NCBI GenBank assembly: GCA_943370215.1 | Contig: CALRQC020000002.1 | Coordinates: 62,001 to 126,000, forward strand | From: Niveispirillum sp943370215 | GTDB lineage: Bacteria > Pseudomonadota > Alphaproteobacteria > Azospirillales > Azospirillaceae | DNA length: 64,000 nucleotides | Reading direction: 5' to 3' | In this document: positions 25,331 to 33,729 of the stretch, piece after piece | How the letters are laid out: each line of letters opens with the position of its first letter | How positions within the stretch are numbered: position 1 is the first letter of the stretch | The notes under the pieces: generated by a model | Database searches by the model: none | What the model was told of the DNA's origin: nothing | What the model saw: only the letters and a program-made list of their open reading frames with translations | Position numbers and translations under genes: made by a program

Positions 25331-25360
25331 AAGCCCCGGAGAGCGAACTCTCCGGGGCTT
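25331..25360. terminator. Strong bidirectional rho-independent terminator
   Basis: A 13-bp GC-rich stem (25331-25343 with 25348-25360) with a CGAA tetraloop, flanked by A-runs on the left and a T-run on the right, so it works in both directions. It separates the thioredoxin-like gene from the convergent asd. A second small dyad (GGTTCCA/TGGAACC, 25312-25326) lies just before it. Confidence 0.92.
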
Positions 25361-25384
25361 TTTTTACGGACTTTGAAAGCCAGA

Positions 25385-26413
25385 TCAGTCGGCCGGGCCG
25401 ATATGGCCTTCGCGGATCATCACCTCGGCAATCTGTACGGCATTCAGGGCGGCACCCTTGCGCAGATTGTCGGCCACGACCCAGATGTTCAGGCCATTTT
25501 CCACCGTGGAATCCTCCCGGATGCGGCTGATGAAGACATTGTCTTCACCGGCCACTTCCACCGGGGTGACATAGCCTTCATCCAGGCGGTGATCGACGAC
25601 GGAGATGCCAGGCGCGGCGCGCAGGGCGCGGCGGGCCTCATCAGCGGTGATCGGGTTTTCGAATTCGATATTGATCGCTTCCGAATGGCCGATGAACACC
25701 GGCACGCGCACGGCGGTGGCGGTAACCTTGATGGAGGGGTCGAGGATCTTCTTCGTCTCCACCACCATCTTCCATTCTTCCTTCGTCATCCCATCATCCA
25801 TGAAGCTGTCGATATGGGGGATGACGTTGAAGGCGATCTGCTTGGTGAACTTCTTCTTTTCTACCGGATCGTTGACATAGATGGCGCGGGTCTGGGTGAA
25901 CAGCTCATCCATCGCTTCCTTGCCACCGCCAGACACCGACTGGTATGTCGACACGACGACGCGCTTGATCTTGGCCAGATCATGCAGCGGCTTCAGCGCC
26001 ACCACCATCTGGATGGTGGAGCAGTTGGGGTTGGCGATGATGCCCTTCTTGCGCCAGCCGGCCAGATGGTGCGGGTTCACCTCCGGCACCACCAGCGGCA
26101 CGTCCGGGTCCATGCGGAAATGGCTGGTATTGTCGATCACGCAGGCGCCAGCGGCGGCGGCCCGGGGGGCGAATTGGGCCGAGACCTTGGCGCCGGGGGA
26201 GGACAGCACGAAATCCGTGCCGCTGAAATCGAACTTGGCCAGATCCTGCACCTTCAGCACCTGATCCTCGCCGAAGGAGACCTGCTGCCCCGTGGAGCGT
26301 TCCGACGCCAGGGCCACCACTTCGGAGACCGGGAAGTTCCGGTCGGCAAGCGTCTGCAGCATCTCACGGCCGACATTGCCCGTAGCGCCAACGACGGCGA
26401 CCTTGTAACCCAT
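25385..26413 (-). CDS. asd: Aspartate-semialdehyde dehydrogenase
   Basis: Reduces aspartyl phosphate to aspartate semialdehyde for lysine/DAP, threonine and methionine. The 342 aa start at ATG 26413 (YKVAVVGATGNVGREM, the NADPH-binding Rossmann motif). The catalytic cysteine is C131 in NPNCSTIQ, and the later VPVFIGHSE carries the active-site His. The frame can be extended to 26467, but that has no family support. Confidence 0.96.
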   Translation of the reverse strand: MGYKVAVVGATGNVGREMLQTLADRNFPVSEVVALASERSTGQQVSFGEDQVLKVQDLAKFDFSGTDFVLSSPGAKVSAQFAPRAAAAGACVIDNTSHFRMDPDVPLVVPEVNPHHLAGWRKKGIIANPNCSTIQMVVALKPLHDLAKIKRVVVSTYQSVSGGGKEAMDELFTQTRAIYVNDPVEKKKFTKQIAFNVIPHIDSFMDDGMTKEEWKMVVETKKILDPSIKVTATAVRVPVFIGHSEAINIEFENPITADEARRALRAAPGISVVDHRLDEGYVTPVEVAGEDNVFISRIREDSTVENGLNIWVVADNLRKGAALNAVQIAEVMIREGHIGPAD

Positions 26414-26561
26414 TTTCCCGGTCCTCAGATGATGATGTTGAAAGGATATGACGAAAGAAGCTGCCATTGCGACAGCTTCAAACGCTATTCTGACTTATTG
26501 AAAGGGCGCCCGCATGGCAAGAAAATGACACGTGCGCCCATGTTGCGGGAGGAATGCAACC

Positions 26562-26897
26562 ATGGCACAGCGCCAGTATCGCACCTTTGCCGAGTTCTGG
26601 CCCTTCTATTTGCGGGAGCATAGCCGGCCCCGCACGCGGGCCTTGCATTACGTGGGTAGCGCCCTGGCGCTGGCCTGCCTGGCGGCGGCGATCCTGCTGC
26701 TGGATGCAAGGCTGCTGCTGGCGGCACTGCTGGCCGGTTATGCCTTTGCCTGGGCGGCCCATGCCGCTGTTGAGCATAACCGGCCGGCCACTTTCACCTA
26801 TCCGCTTTGGTCGCTGATCGCCGATTTTCGCATGTTCTTTCTTTTCCTGGCCGGCAGGCTGGGGCCGGAGTTGCGCCGCGCCGGTATTTCCGGCTGA
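26562..26897 (+). CDS. Mpo1-like / DUF962 membrane protein
   Basis: A 111-aa inner-membrane protein of the Mpo1-like (DUF962) family. Fungal Mpo1 is an Fe-dependent 2-hydroxy-fatty-acid dioxygenase; bacterial members are uncharacterised. Family motifs are present: FAEFWPFYLREH, PRTRALHYVGS, AAHAAVEHNRPATF and YPLWSLIADFRMF, with two hydrophobic segments between. The conserved histidines that could bind iron are retained. The ATG has GGGAGGAA about 10 nt upstream. Confidence 0.88.
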   Translation: MAQRQYRTFAEFWPFYLREHSRPRTRALHYVGSALALACLAAAILLLDARLLLAALLAGYAFAWAAHAAVEHNRPATFTYPLWSLIADFRMFFLFLAGRLGPELRRAGISG

Positions 26898-26936
26898 ATG
26901 CCGGGGTGTGGCTGTTAACCAAAAGGGGGCGTTCGC

Positions 26937-27200
26937 GTGTCGGAACCGATCGTGGAGATCATCGCCAAATCCATCAAGAATGCGGATAAGAGCTTCTTCA
27001 ACGAAGATTATATCAAGCAGGCCAAGGCGGTGGTCGACGGGTTGCGCAAGGCGGGGCTGGAGGTGGTGCCGATCACGCCCCCCGAAGCGCTGGTCACTTA
27101 CGCATCGGAGAATATCCCCTTCGGCCGTTTGCGCCCCACCGACTTCATCCGCACCATGTATTCCACCATGGTGGCCAATGCCCGGAAGTTCGTCAGTTGA
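26937..27200 (+). CDS. Conserved hypothetical protein (87 aa)
   Basis: A GTG-start ORF 39 bp after the Mpo1-like gene, with AGGGGG upstream. The acidic-basic sequence (SEPIVEIIAKSIKNADKSFF; EDYIKQAKAVVDGLRKAGLE) predicts two amphipathic helices and a short C-terminal tail (TDFIRTMYSTMVANARKFVS). No domain known to me. It is likely in an operon with the Mpo1-like gene; a separate promoter candidate follows before the pentapeptide gene. Confidence 0.75.
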   Translation: MSEPIVEIIAKSIKNADKSFFNEDYIKQAKAVVDGLRKAGLEVVPITPPEALVTYASENIPFGRLRPTDFIRTMYSTMVANARKFVS

Positions 27201-27213
27201 CGCAGACGTCACA

Positions 27214-27242
27214 TTGACCCTGGCTGGGCAACCCCGTACTTT
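27214..27242 (+). promoter_or_regulatory. Candidate sigma-70 promoter
   Basis: TTGACC, a 17-bp spacer and TACTTT, 86 bp upstream of the start codon of the pentapeptide-repeat gene. Five of six bases match the -35 consensus and the spacing is ideal. Confidence 0.5.
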
Positions 27243-27327
27243 AAGAATAGTCACTTCGGATGTGTCGGCATCCCGGTTCCGCGCCATCGGCGCATTGGCG
27301 GGCTATAATCCCGGAGAATGCATCGGT

Positions 27328-28620
27328 ATGGCAGACGAGGCGCAGCCAAAGGCAGAGGTAATGACTTGGCGCCGGCCCTCCCCGGAGGAGCTGATGGAGG
27401 CCTTGCGTCGGCATACCAAGCTGATGGAGGGGCGGCTCGGGGGACAGCGCGCCATTTTCGTTCTTTGCGATCTGCGTGGCGTCAATCTTTCCAATGCCGA
27501 TCTCCGGTCGGCCGAGTTGACGGGGTCCCGCTTCGATCAGGCGCAATTGATGAAGACGCGATTGACAGGGGCCAATCTGTTCGCTGCCGATTTGCGCCTG
27601 TCCAACCTCCAGCAGGCCGATCTCTGCAAGGCGGACCTGCGGGGTGTCACCATGCGCGGTGCCGATCTCAGCCGAGCCAAGTTGCGTGATGCCGATGTGC
27701 GGGAGGCGGTGCTGGCGGTTTATCGTGGCGGCAAGCCGCTGCCGCAGGCCTTTGATGGTCGCATTGCCAATCTGGCTGCCGTCATCGCCAATTCTGCCGA
27801 TTTCTCCGGCGCCAAGATGAATGGCGCGATTACCCTGAAGGCGGATTTCACCGACGCCAATCTACGCCATGTCGATCTACGCGGCGCTGATCTGCGGGGG
27901 GCCAACTTCAAGGGTGCCATGCTGGAAGGGGCCAATCTCCAGGGCGCTCAGCTTCAGGAAGCGGATTTTGCCGGGGCGGTTCTGACCGACGCCTTGCTGC
28001 GTGATGCCTTGGCGGAGGGGGCGAATTTCCGTGGTGCCATCCTGGATAGCGGCGCCATGGCGGATTTGCGCACGCGTGGCGCCCTGTTACCTGGTGCTGC
28101 TGATGGCGGTGAGCCGACGGAGCAGTTGCTGGCCCGTCATGCGGAATGGATCGCCAATGCTGGCCGTTCCGGCCTGCGGGCGGATTTCAATGGGCGCGAT
28201 CTGGCGGGGCGCGATTTGCGCGGCAGCAACCTGACGGCGGTACGGATGGCTTTTGTGCTGGCGCGGCGGGTTCTGCTGACCGATGCCGTGCTGGTGATGG
28301 CGGATATGGAATGCGCAGATCTGCGTGAAGCGGAACTGGCCCGAACGGACCTGCGCGGTGCCAATCTGGAACGGGCGCACCTTAACCGGGCCCAAATGCA
28401 GGGTGCCAACCTTTCGCCGCTGGTCAGTGCCGAAATGCCGGATCGGCGTTGGCCCGCCCGGCTGTCCGGTGCGCGCCTGCAGCAGGCTGATTTGCGCAAT
28501 GCCGATTTGCGCGGCGCTGTGGCACGTGGGGTGGATTTCACCGGTGCGGACCTGCGCGGTGCCAAACTCGACGGTGCCGATCTGGAAGGCGCCATTTTCA
28601 CCCAGGCTAGGCACGATTGA
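27328..28620 (+). CDS. Pentapeptide-repeat protein (three blocks)
   Basis: A 430-aa protein built mostly of A(D/N)LXX repeats, which fold into a right-handed quadrilateral beta-helix. After a helical leader (PEELMEALRRHTKLMEG) there are three blocks at roughly residues 50-130, 150-250 and 295-425, separated by linkers; the second linker is helical (PTEQLLARHAEWIANAG). Typical repeats are ADLRSAELTGSRF and ANLQGAQLQEADF. Some pentapeptide proteins mimic DNA and protect gyrase, but most have unknown roles; nothing here decides. I use ATG 27328; the frame is open upstream, so a longer form is possible. Confidence 0.88.
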   Translation: MADEAQPKAEVMTWRRPSPEELMEALRRHTKLMEGRLGGQRAIFVLCDLRGVNLSNADLRSAELTGSRFDQAQLMKTRLTGANLFAADLRLSNLQQADLCKADLRGVTMRGADLSRAKLRDADVREAVLAVYRGGKPLPQAFDGRIANLAAVIANSADFSGAKMNGAITLKADFTDANLRHVDLRGADLRGANFKGAMLEGANLQGAQLQEADFAGAVLTDALLRDALAEGANFRGAILDSGAMADLRTRGALLPGAADGGEPTEQLLARHAEWIANAGRSGLRADFNGRDLAGRDLRGSNLTAVRMAFVLARRVLLTDAVLVMADMECADLREAELARTDLRGANLERAHLNRAQMQGANLSPLVSAEMPDRRWPARLSGARLQQADLRNADLRGAVARGVDFTGADLRGAKLDGADLEGAIFTQARHD

Positions 28621-28712
28621 TATCACCTCGTTGCCAAATCATTTGCTGACCCTGCGACAAGAGTACCCATTTCCAACGCTTGACCCATCGCTTGTTACGC
28701 GCCTATCAGAAG

Positions 28713-28728
28713 TTACGTTATAACGTAA
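28713..28728 (+). promoter_or_regulatory. Zur-like palindrome before the TonB receptor
   Basis: TTACGTTATAACGTAA is a perfect 16-bp palindrome 12 bp upstream of the receptor's start codon. Its core GTTATAAC matches the centre of proteobacterial Zur boxes. With a ZnuD-like gene immediately downstream, repression by zinc-loaded Zur is a good inference. Confidence 0.6.
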
Positions 28729-28740
28729 TTTGAGAGAAGC

Positions 28741-30819
28741 ATGATGCGCGAGGAAAAGGCGAAGGTTTGGCTGGCAGCTACCCTGATGGGCGGGCTGATG
28801 GCCTCCGCCCTGCCGGCGATGGCGCAGGACACCCAGGTCGCGGCGGCCAACCCGCATTCCCGTGATGAGGTAGAAGAGATTGTCGTAACCGCCTCGCCGC
28901 TGGGGGCGCGGCAGTTCGATATACTGCAAGGTACCTCCGTGCTGTCGGGGGAGGCGCTGGAACGGTCGTTGTCTACCACCCTGGGGGCCGCCCTGGCCGG
29001 TCTGCCGGGCATGAGCCAGACGGGGTTCGGCCAGGGGGCTTCGCGCCCGATTATCCGTGGTCAGGGTGGTGACCGTATCCGCATCCTGTCCGGCGGCATC
29101 GGCAGCATCGATGCCAGCACAACCAGCCCCGACCATGCGCCGGCTTTGGATCTCGCCACGGCCAAACGGGTGGAGGTGGTGCGTGGCCCCGCCACGCTGA
29201 TGTATGGCAGCAACGCCGTGGGCGGCGTCATCAATGTGCTGGATGGCCGCATCCCCATTGCCGCCCCGCAGGGCGGGGTGGATGGTTTTGGTCGCATCGG
29301 GGTGGGCAGCAATGCGCATGAACGCTCCGTGGCCGCTGGCATCGATGCCAAGCTGGACAGCCCGCTGGTGGTGCATGTGGATGGGTTTTGGCGCCAGACC
29401 GACAACTACAAATTCCCCGGCACCCTGGAATCAGCACGGCTGCGTGCGCAGGAAGCCGCGGAAGGACATACCGATGCAGAAGGACAGGATGGTCATAAGG
29501 TGCCCAACAGCAGCCTGACACAGAAGGGCGCCACGGGCGGCCTTTCCTATGTGGCGGACTGGGGCTTCCTGGGGGCCAGTGTCAGCCGTTTGGAATCCAA
29601 TTATGGCGTTCCCCCCGATAGCGGTCATGGCGATGGTGGTGAAGATGAAGGCCCTGTCCGGATCGATCTGGGGCAGACCCGCGTCGATCTGATGGGAGAG
29701 GTCAACCAGCCCTTCCTGGTGTTCGACACCACGCGCGTCCGCTTTGGCTGGGCTGATTACAAACATACCGAGCTGGAGGATGGTGCGCCTGGCACGCAGT
29801 TCCTGAACAAGGGTTGGGAAGGGCGGCTGGAACTGGTGCAACACCAGTTTGGCGCTTTGTCGGGCGCGGTGGGCGTGCAGGCCAGCCAGCGCGATTTCCA
29901 GGCCATCGGCGAAGAAGCCTTCCTGCCCCCCAGCAAGACCGTGCAGGTGGGTGGCTTCACGGTGCAGCGGCTGGATTTCGGTCCCTGGGCGCTGGAAGGC
30001 GGCTTGCGGCTTGAACAGCAGAACATCAAGGCCAACAGCATCAATTACGACCGTGACTTCACCATGGTCAGCCTGTCGGCCGGTGCCTCCTACAAGTTGG
30101 GAGATGGTTGGCTGGCAGGCATCAGCCTGTCGCGCAGCGAGCGGGCGCCGAATGCGGAGGAACTGCTCTCCGATGGTGCACATCTGGCCACCGGCACCTA
30201 TGAGCTGGGTGATCGCAATCTTGGCAAGGAAACTGGTCTGGGCGGGGAACTGACCCTGAAGAAGACCGGTGGCCCCATCACCGGATCGGCCAATCTGTTC
30301 CTGACCGATTATGACAAATATATCTATGAGCGCTACACGGGTGAGCAGCGCGACGGCGTACCTGTGGCTGCCTTCAGCGCCACCGACGCCCGTTTCTGGG
30401 GCTTTGAACTGGAAGCGGCGGAGGACCTGTTCCGTCAGCAGGATCAGCGCATCACCCTGGATGCCGGCCTGGATTATGTTCGGGCGGAGGACACGACCGC
30501 CAAGACCGATCTGCCGCGTATTCCGCCGCTGACCTTGAAGACGGGTCTGGAATATGCCCAATCCAGCTTCTCCACCCGGGTGGAGATGGTCTGGGCTGAC
30601 AGCCAGAACAAGACCAGCGCTTTTGAACTGCCGACCGATGGCTATACCCTGTTCAACGCCTCGCTGGACTGGCACCCGATTGCTGACCGCGATGTGACCA
30701 TGCTGTTCGAGGTGCGGAACATCACCAACGAGGAAGTGCGGCTTTCGACCTCCTTCCTGAAGGATCAATTGCCCCAGACGGGCCGGGATTTCCGGTTCAC
30801 CCTGAAAATGGGTTATTGA
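28741..30819 (+). CDS. TonB-dependent receptor, ZnuD-like
   Basis: An outer-membrane 22-strand beta-barrel with plug, 692 aa. Signal peptide (LMGGLMASALPAMAQ) is followed by a TonB-box-like EEIVVTAS and a plug domain with PIIRGQGGDRIRILSGGIGS and VRGPATLMYGSNAVGGVINV. The chain ends in a barrel strand (GRDFRFTLKMGY, terminal aromatic). External loops contain His/Asp-rich patches (EGHTDAEGQDGHK; SGHGDGGEDEG) resembling zinc-capture loops of ZnuD. Together with the Zur-like palindrome, zinc uptake is likely; other metals or small ligands are possible. It ends at a strong palindrome. Confidence 0.88.
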   Translation: MMREEKAKVWLAATLMGGLMASALPAMAQDTQVAAANPHSRDEVEEIVVTASPLGARQFDILQGTSVLSGEALERSLSTTLGAALAGLPGMSQTGFGQGASRPIIRGQGGDRIRILSGGIGSIDASTTSPDHAPALDLATAKRVEVVRGPATLMYGSNAVGGVINVLDGRIPIAAPQGGVDGFGRIGVGSNAHERSVAAGIDAKLDSPLVVHVDGFWRQTDNYKFPGTLESARLRAQEAAEGHTDAEGQDGHKVPNSSLTQKGATGGLSYVADWGFLGASVSRLESNYGVPPDSGHGDGGEDEGPVRIDLGQTRVDLMGEVNQPFLVFDTTRVRFGWADYKHTELEDGAPGTQFLNKGWEGRLELVQHQFGALSGAVGVQASQRDFQAIGEEAFLPPSKTVQVGGFTVQRLDFGPWALEGGLRLEQQNIKANSINYDRDFTMVSLSAGASYKLGDGWLAGISLSRSERAPNAEELLSDGAHLATGTYELGDRNLGKETGLGGELTLKKTGGPITGSANLFLTDYDKYIYERYTGEQRDGVPVAAFSATDARFWGFELEAAEDLFRQQDQRITLDAGLDYVRAEDTTAKTDLPRIPPLTLKTGLEYAQSSFSTRVEMVWADSQNKTSAFELPTDGYTLFNASLDWHPIADRDVTMLFEVRNITNEEVRLSTSFLKDQLPQTGRDFRFTLKMGY

Positions 30820-30831
30820 TCAGTGTCCTAT

Positions 30832-30861
30832 GATCAGGGGGCCGATATCGGCCCCCTGATC
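30832..30861. terminator. 30-bp perfect palindrome, bidirectional terminator
   Basis: Two 15-bp arms (GATCAGGGGGCCGAT and its complement) without spacer, between the convergent receptor and USP genes. Very stable; no T-run, but the position favours termination in both directions. Confidence 0.75.
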
Positions 30862-30884
30862 CATATTGCGATGTCGACAATATA

Positions 30885-31508
30885 CTAAGCCAGCCGGTCG
30901 ATCTGCCGTGCGGTGAGATTACCCGGTACCACCACCAGCGGAATATCCAGGCTGCCCGCCAGTTCAGAGGCCAGCCAGGATATGAGCCGTCCGCCCCGTT
31001 GCGAGGGTGGTGCGGCCCCCACGACCAAGGCATGAATATCGCCATCCTCCCGGATGGCGCCCAATATTTCGCGGCCGATAGGCCCCCGCCTAATCTGGAT
31101 TTCCGGCACCAGACCGGTCAGCGCATTCACCTCGCCAGCCAGATCATGCAGCAGCAATTCCGCCTCCGCCCGCTGTTCTTCCTCCATGGCGGTGGCAATG
31201 CTGATCCATTCCCGGCAATCGATCGGCTCGTTGATGTGCAACAATGCCAGCAGGCCGCCGGTATTGCGGGCGCGTAGCGCGGCAAAGCGTAACGCGGTGC
31301 GCGATTGTGGGCTGCCATCAACACAGACCAGGAATTTGAAGGGTTCTGCACCCGCTATGCAGCCGGGCATAGGGGTGTCGCCCAGGATGGTGGCCCTTCG
31401 ATCAAGGGACGCCAAGCTTTGTGCCGCCACCGTCTGGGCATTGGTCTGGGTGGCGGCCACAACAGGTTCTTGCCGGCCGCACAAGGCGCCGGTCAGGCTG
31501 ATGAACAT
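30885..31508 (-). CDS. Universal stress protein (UspA family)
   Basis: A 207-aa protein with an N-terminal extension of about 55 residues and one Usp domain (FKFLVCVDGSPQSRTALRFA; LLALLHINEP; IHALVVGAAPPSQRGGRL; IPLVVVPG). The ATP-binding G-2X-G-9X-G signature is altered, so nucleotide binding is uncertain. Usp proteins assist survival of stress and starvation. It sits 54 bp downstream of the CBS gene, a common pairing, which suggests one stress operon. Confidence 0.85.
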   Translation of the reverse strand: MFISLTGALCGRQEPVVAATQTNAQTVAAQSLASLDRRATILGDTPMPGCIAGAEPFKFLVCVDGSPQSRTALRFAALRARNTGGLLALLHINEPIDCREWISIATAMEEEQRAEAELLLHDLAGEVNALTGLVPEIQIRRGPIGREILGAIREDGDIHALVVGAAPPSQRGGRLISWLASELAGSLDIPLVVVPGNLTARQIDRLA

Positions 31509-31561
31509 GCTCTCCTCCTGTCTGTCCGATGGCAGGGGATGTTCACTGTTTTGAGGTTGCC

Positions 31562-31996
31562 TTACACGCGGCCGGCAACATAGTCCCGGAGGCTTTCAAC
31601 CTCATGCGTATATTCAGCCAAGCGGGATTTGACCACGTCGCCAATGGAAATAACACCGATCAGCCGGCCCTCATTAATCACCGGCATATGGCGGAAGCGG
31701 CCTTCCGTCATTCGCGTCATCACGGACGCCACGGTGTCACGCGGATCACAACTGATCACTTTGGTGGTCATCACGGCCGAGGCCGGCTTTTCCAGTGCGC
31801 CGGGGCCATGCATGGCCAACGCCCGAACGACATCGCGTTCAGACAGGATGCCGGCGATTCCCCCCGCTTCATCCACCACCATGACGGCGCCGATCCGATT
31901 GACATGCAGGATATGGACGATGGCGGCAATCGTGTCGGTAGGTTTGCAGGTAATGATGGTAGAGCCCTTGGTTTTCAGGATCACGGAAACATGCAT
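31562..31996 (-). CDS. Tandem CBS-domain protein
   Basis: A 144-aa protein consisting of two CBS domains: one around STIITCKPTDTIAAIVHILH and VVDEAGGIAGILSERDVVRA, the second around MTTKVISCDPRDTVASVMTR and VINEGRLIGVISIGDVVKS. The pair forms a Bateman module that senses adenine nucleotides; a role in stress or redox control is usual for free-standing examples. ATG 31996 is the start; longer readings to 32113 add a low-complexity leader. Upstream of the USP gene on the same strand. Confidence 0.92.
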   Translation of the reverse strand: MHVSVILKTKGSTIITCKPTDTIAAIVHILHVNRIGAVMVVDEAGGIAGILSERDVVRALAMHGPGALEKPASAVMTTKVISCDPRDTVASVMTRMTEGRFRHMPVINEGRLIGVISIGDVVKSRLAEYTHEVESLRDYVAGRV

Positions 31997-32156
31997 CGCT
32001 GATGTCCTCCCGGCTGGGCTGATTGTCCCCGTTGCGGTTTGGCGCATCGGGCCGATATAGGGAACGCGATGTTGCGGCGCACGCGCAAGCCTAATCGGTG
32101 GCACTGCCATCAATGCGTCTACTACCCCCTTTGATGTCGGTTTGCGGGAAGGTCAG

Positions 32157-32178
32157 GCCGGGCGTGGTGACGCCCGGC
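32157..32178 (-). terminator. Terminator after the YCII-domain gene
   Basis: GCCGGGCGT and ACGCCCGGC with a GGTG loop, 23 bp past the stop codon of the minus-strand YCII-related gene. Confidence 0.7.
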
Positions 32179-32201
32179 TGCAGCGTAAAAGTCGCTGTAT
32201 G

Positions 32202-32555
32202 TTACGCGCCACACTCATCGGTTTCGCGCAATTCGATTACGCCATAGCGCAGATGCGGGCAATCGGCGATCAGGCTTTCCGCCTCTTGATAGTCGGCGGC
32301 TTCAATCATGAAGAAACCGCCGATCACGTCCTTGGCTTCCGCATAAGGACCATCCGTCACCAGCAGCTTGCCATCTTTGGCCGTCAGGCGGCGCCCGCCT
32401 TCATCCTTCAGTTTCTGGCCACCGCGCAGGCGGCCTGTCGCCTCCATCTTCTGGCCCCAAGCCATATACTCGGCGATGGTGGCTTGCAATTCCTCCGGTG
32501 ACAGGCCGGCAAAGGTGGCGGGGTCTTCATGCAGCATCATGATGAATGTGGGCAT
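32202..32555 (-). CDS. YCII-related (DGPF) domain protein
   Basis: A 117-aa protein of the YCII/DGPF family, ferredoxin-like fold. The signature LLVTDGPYAEAKDVIGGFFM and the end ADCPHLRYGVIELRE are clear; the N-terminus MPTFIMMLHEDPATFAGLSP is typical. Members often accompany ECF sigma factors, and their biochemical role is unknown. None is adjacent here. A hairpin follows the stop codon. Confidence 0.9.
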   Translation of the reverse strand: MPTFIMMLHEDPATFAGLSPEELQATIAEYMAWGQKMEATGRLRGGQKLKDEGGRRLTAKDGKLLVTDGPYAEAKDVIGGFFMIEAADYQEAESLIADCPHLRYGVIELRETDECGA

Positions 32556-32721
32556 GGCAGCAGCTCCTTTGATCAGGGGAGGGGGCTGGAATACCCCCTC
32601 TTCCCTGTGACGAAGAAGCGTCGGTTAAAACGACAAACCTGTCGAAAATTTTCTTCACCCTCGCACCACCCCCGCTGATCGGCTAAACCCGAACAGTATC
32701 GGCATTTCCCTGTTCGAGGCG

Positions 32722-32904
32722 ATGATGAAGCTGGAAGACCGTCTGGCCGTGAAACTGCTGGCCCAGGCATCTGCCCAATTGGGCAAGGCGGTGAACGAAA
32801 CCTTATGCACGGAACCGGATCGGCGAGTGATCCGCGCCCTCATCGCCGATGCCAAGGAACTGATTGCGGATTTCGAGGATCAGTATTTTCAGGGGCGGGA
32901 CTGA
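32722..32904 (+). CDS. Hypothetical protein (60 aa)
   Basis: A short acidic, all-helical protein (KLEDRLAVKLLAQASAQLGK; RRVIRALIADAKELIADFED) with a GAGG ribosome-site-like stretch just upstream of ATG 32722 or 32725. Codon usage is like that of the genome. No family recognised; the evidence for a real gene is moderate. Confidence 0.5.
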   Translation: MMKLEDRLAVKLLAQASAQLGKAVNETLCTEPDRRVIRALIADAKELIADFEDQYFQGRD

Positions 32905-32927
32905 ATCTTTCCCGCCCACCCGTCCGC

Positions 32928-33191
32928 TCAGGCCATTTCCCGCGCTGGAGCAGCCAACCCCCAGGAGCGGAATATCTCCCCCCGGCTATCCTGACGGCGT
33001 TTGCCCGGGCGTTGGCCTGTTGCCTGTTCCAGATTCCGGGCCGCGCGTTCCACGGCAGCCACGCTGGCGTAACGCCGCGCCTCCATGCTGCTGAAATGCG
33101 TGTCAGCGGCGAAGAAACGATAGGCCCCTTCATCATAAACGGCAATGCCGGCGCTGCGCTGGCGGGTTTCGATGCTGTAGGCGATGGACAT
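32928..33191 (-). CDS. Hypothetical protein (87 aa)
   Basis: A basic protein with an N-terminal beta-rich half (MSIAYSIETRQRSAGIAVYD; AYRFFAADTHFSSMEARRYA) and a helical segment (SVAAVERAARNLEQATGQRP). The pattern resembles small alphaproteobacterial proteins of unknown function. It converges on the 60-aa ORF. GGGGAA about 7 nt before the ATG gives it a ribosome site. Confidence 0.6.
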   Translation of the reverse strand: MSIAYSIETRQRSAGIAVYDEGAYRFFAADTHFSSMEARRYASVAAVERAARNLEQATGQRPGKRRQDSRGEIFRSWGLAAPAREMA

Positions 33192-33729
33192 GGCATTCCC
33201 CTTCTCTGGATGAATAACATCATCCAGATGTAAAATTGATAATAGACCGATGGCTGTTGCTTACGTCTGCTGACGGGTCAACAACAGGAACGGTGAATTT
33301 TGCAGGGGGAAGCCGGTGTGAGGCTGAATTTGCTGGTCTGCATGGACCCAAGCCCTTCCTTCAAAAAGGTTTGCGGACAAACCACGAAGGGACTTCGTGG
33401 CGCTTTAGCGTTTGTTGACGCGGCGCAAGCTGCTGTTCGTCAAATTCCCGCGTATCCGTTCAAAAACCGACAGCACCCCTGACGGGTTCCCCGGTCGATG
33501 GCTGGATAAATCAGGCATTGCTGCCCTTGAGGCCTATCATTTGGTGCTGATGGTGCCACTGTCAACCCCATTTTTTCAGATCGTGTAATTTGATGGGGCT
33601 GTTCGTTGGTATAATCACGCATAGTTGATGTGAATTATTGAAAACAACAAATCCGATTGACGAAATCCGATGGATGCCCAACCTTCTGGGCAGGGCGACC
33701 GCCCTGTCATTCACATAAGGGGTCAACCC
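33192..33729. other. 540-bp gene-free region
   Basis: There is no convincing ORF here. It contains a pair of abutting hairpins (33363-33400), a TATAAT at 33610-33615 that may be the -10 of the ABC operon (a -35 is not clear), and a CCCCAT/ATGGGG dyad near 33567-33597. I looked for a riboswitch and found no conserved core of the kinds I know. It may hold a small RNA. Confidence 0.4.
33363..33400 (-). terminator. Twin hairpins with T-run (minus strand)
   Basis: Read on the minus strand, CCACGAAG/CTTCGTGG (33382-33400) is followed directly by GGTTTG/CAAACC (33368-33383) and T5 (33363-33367). The last stem plus T-run has the form of a rho-independent terminator. No protein gene lies upstream on that strand for 330 bp, so it may end a small RNA. 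Confidence 0.45.

Noticed and set aside
33192..33729. Riboswitch (cobalamin or TPP type) ahead of the ABC importer
   Set aside because: Neither a B12 box nor the conserved TPP core is present; only simple hairpins are seen.
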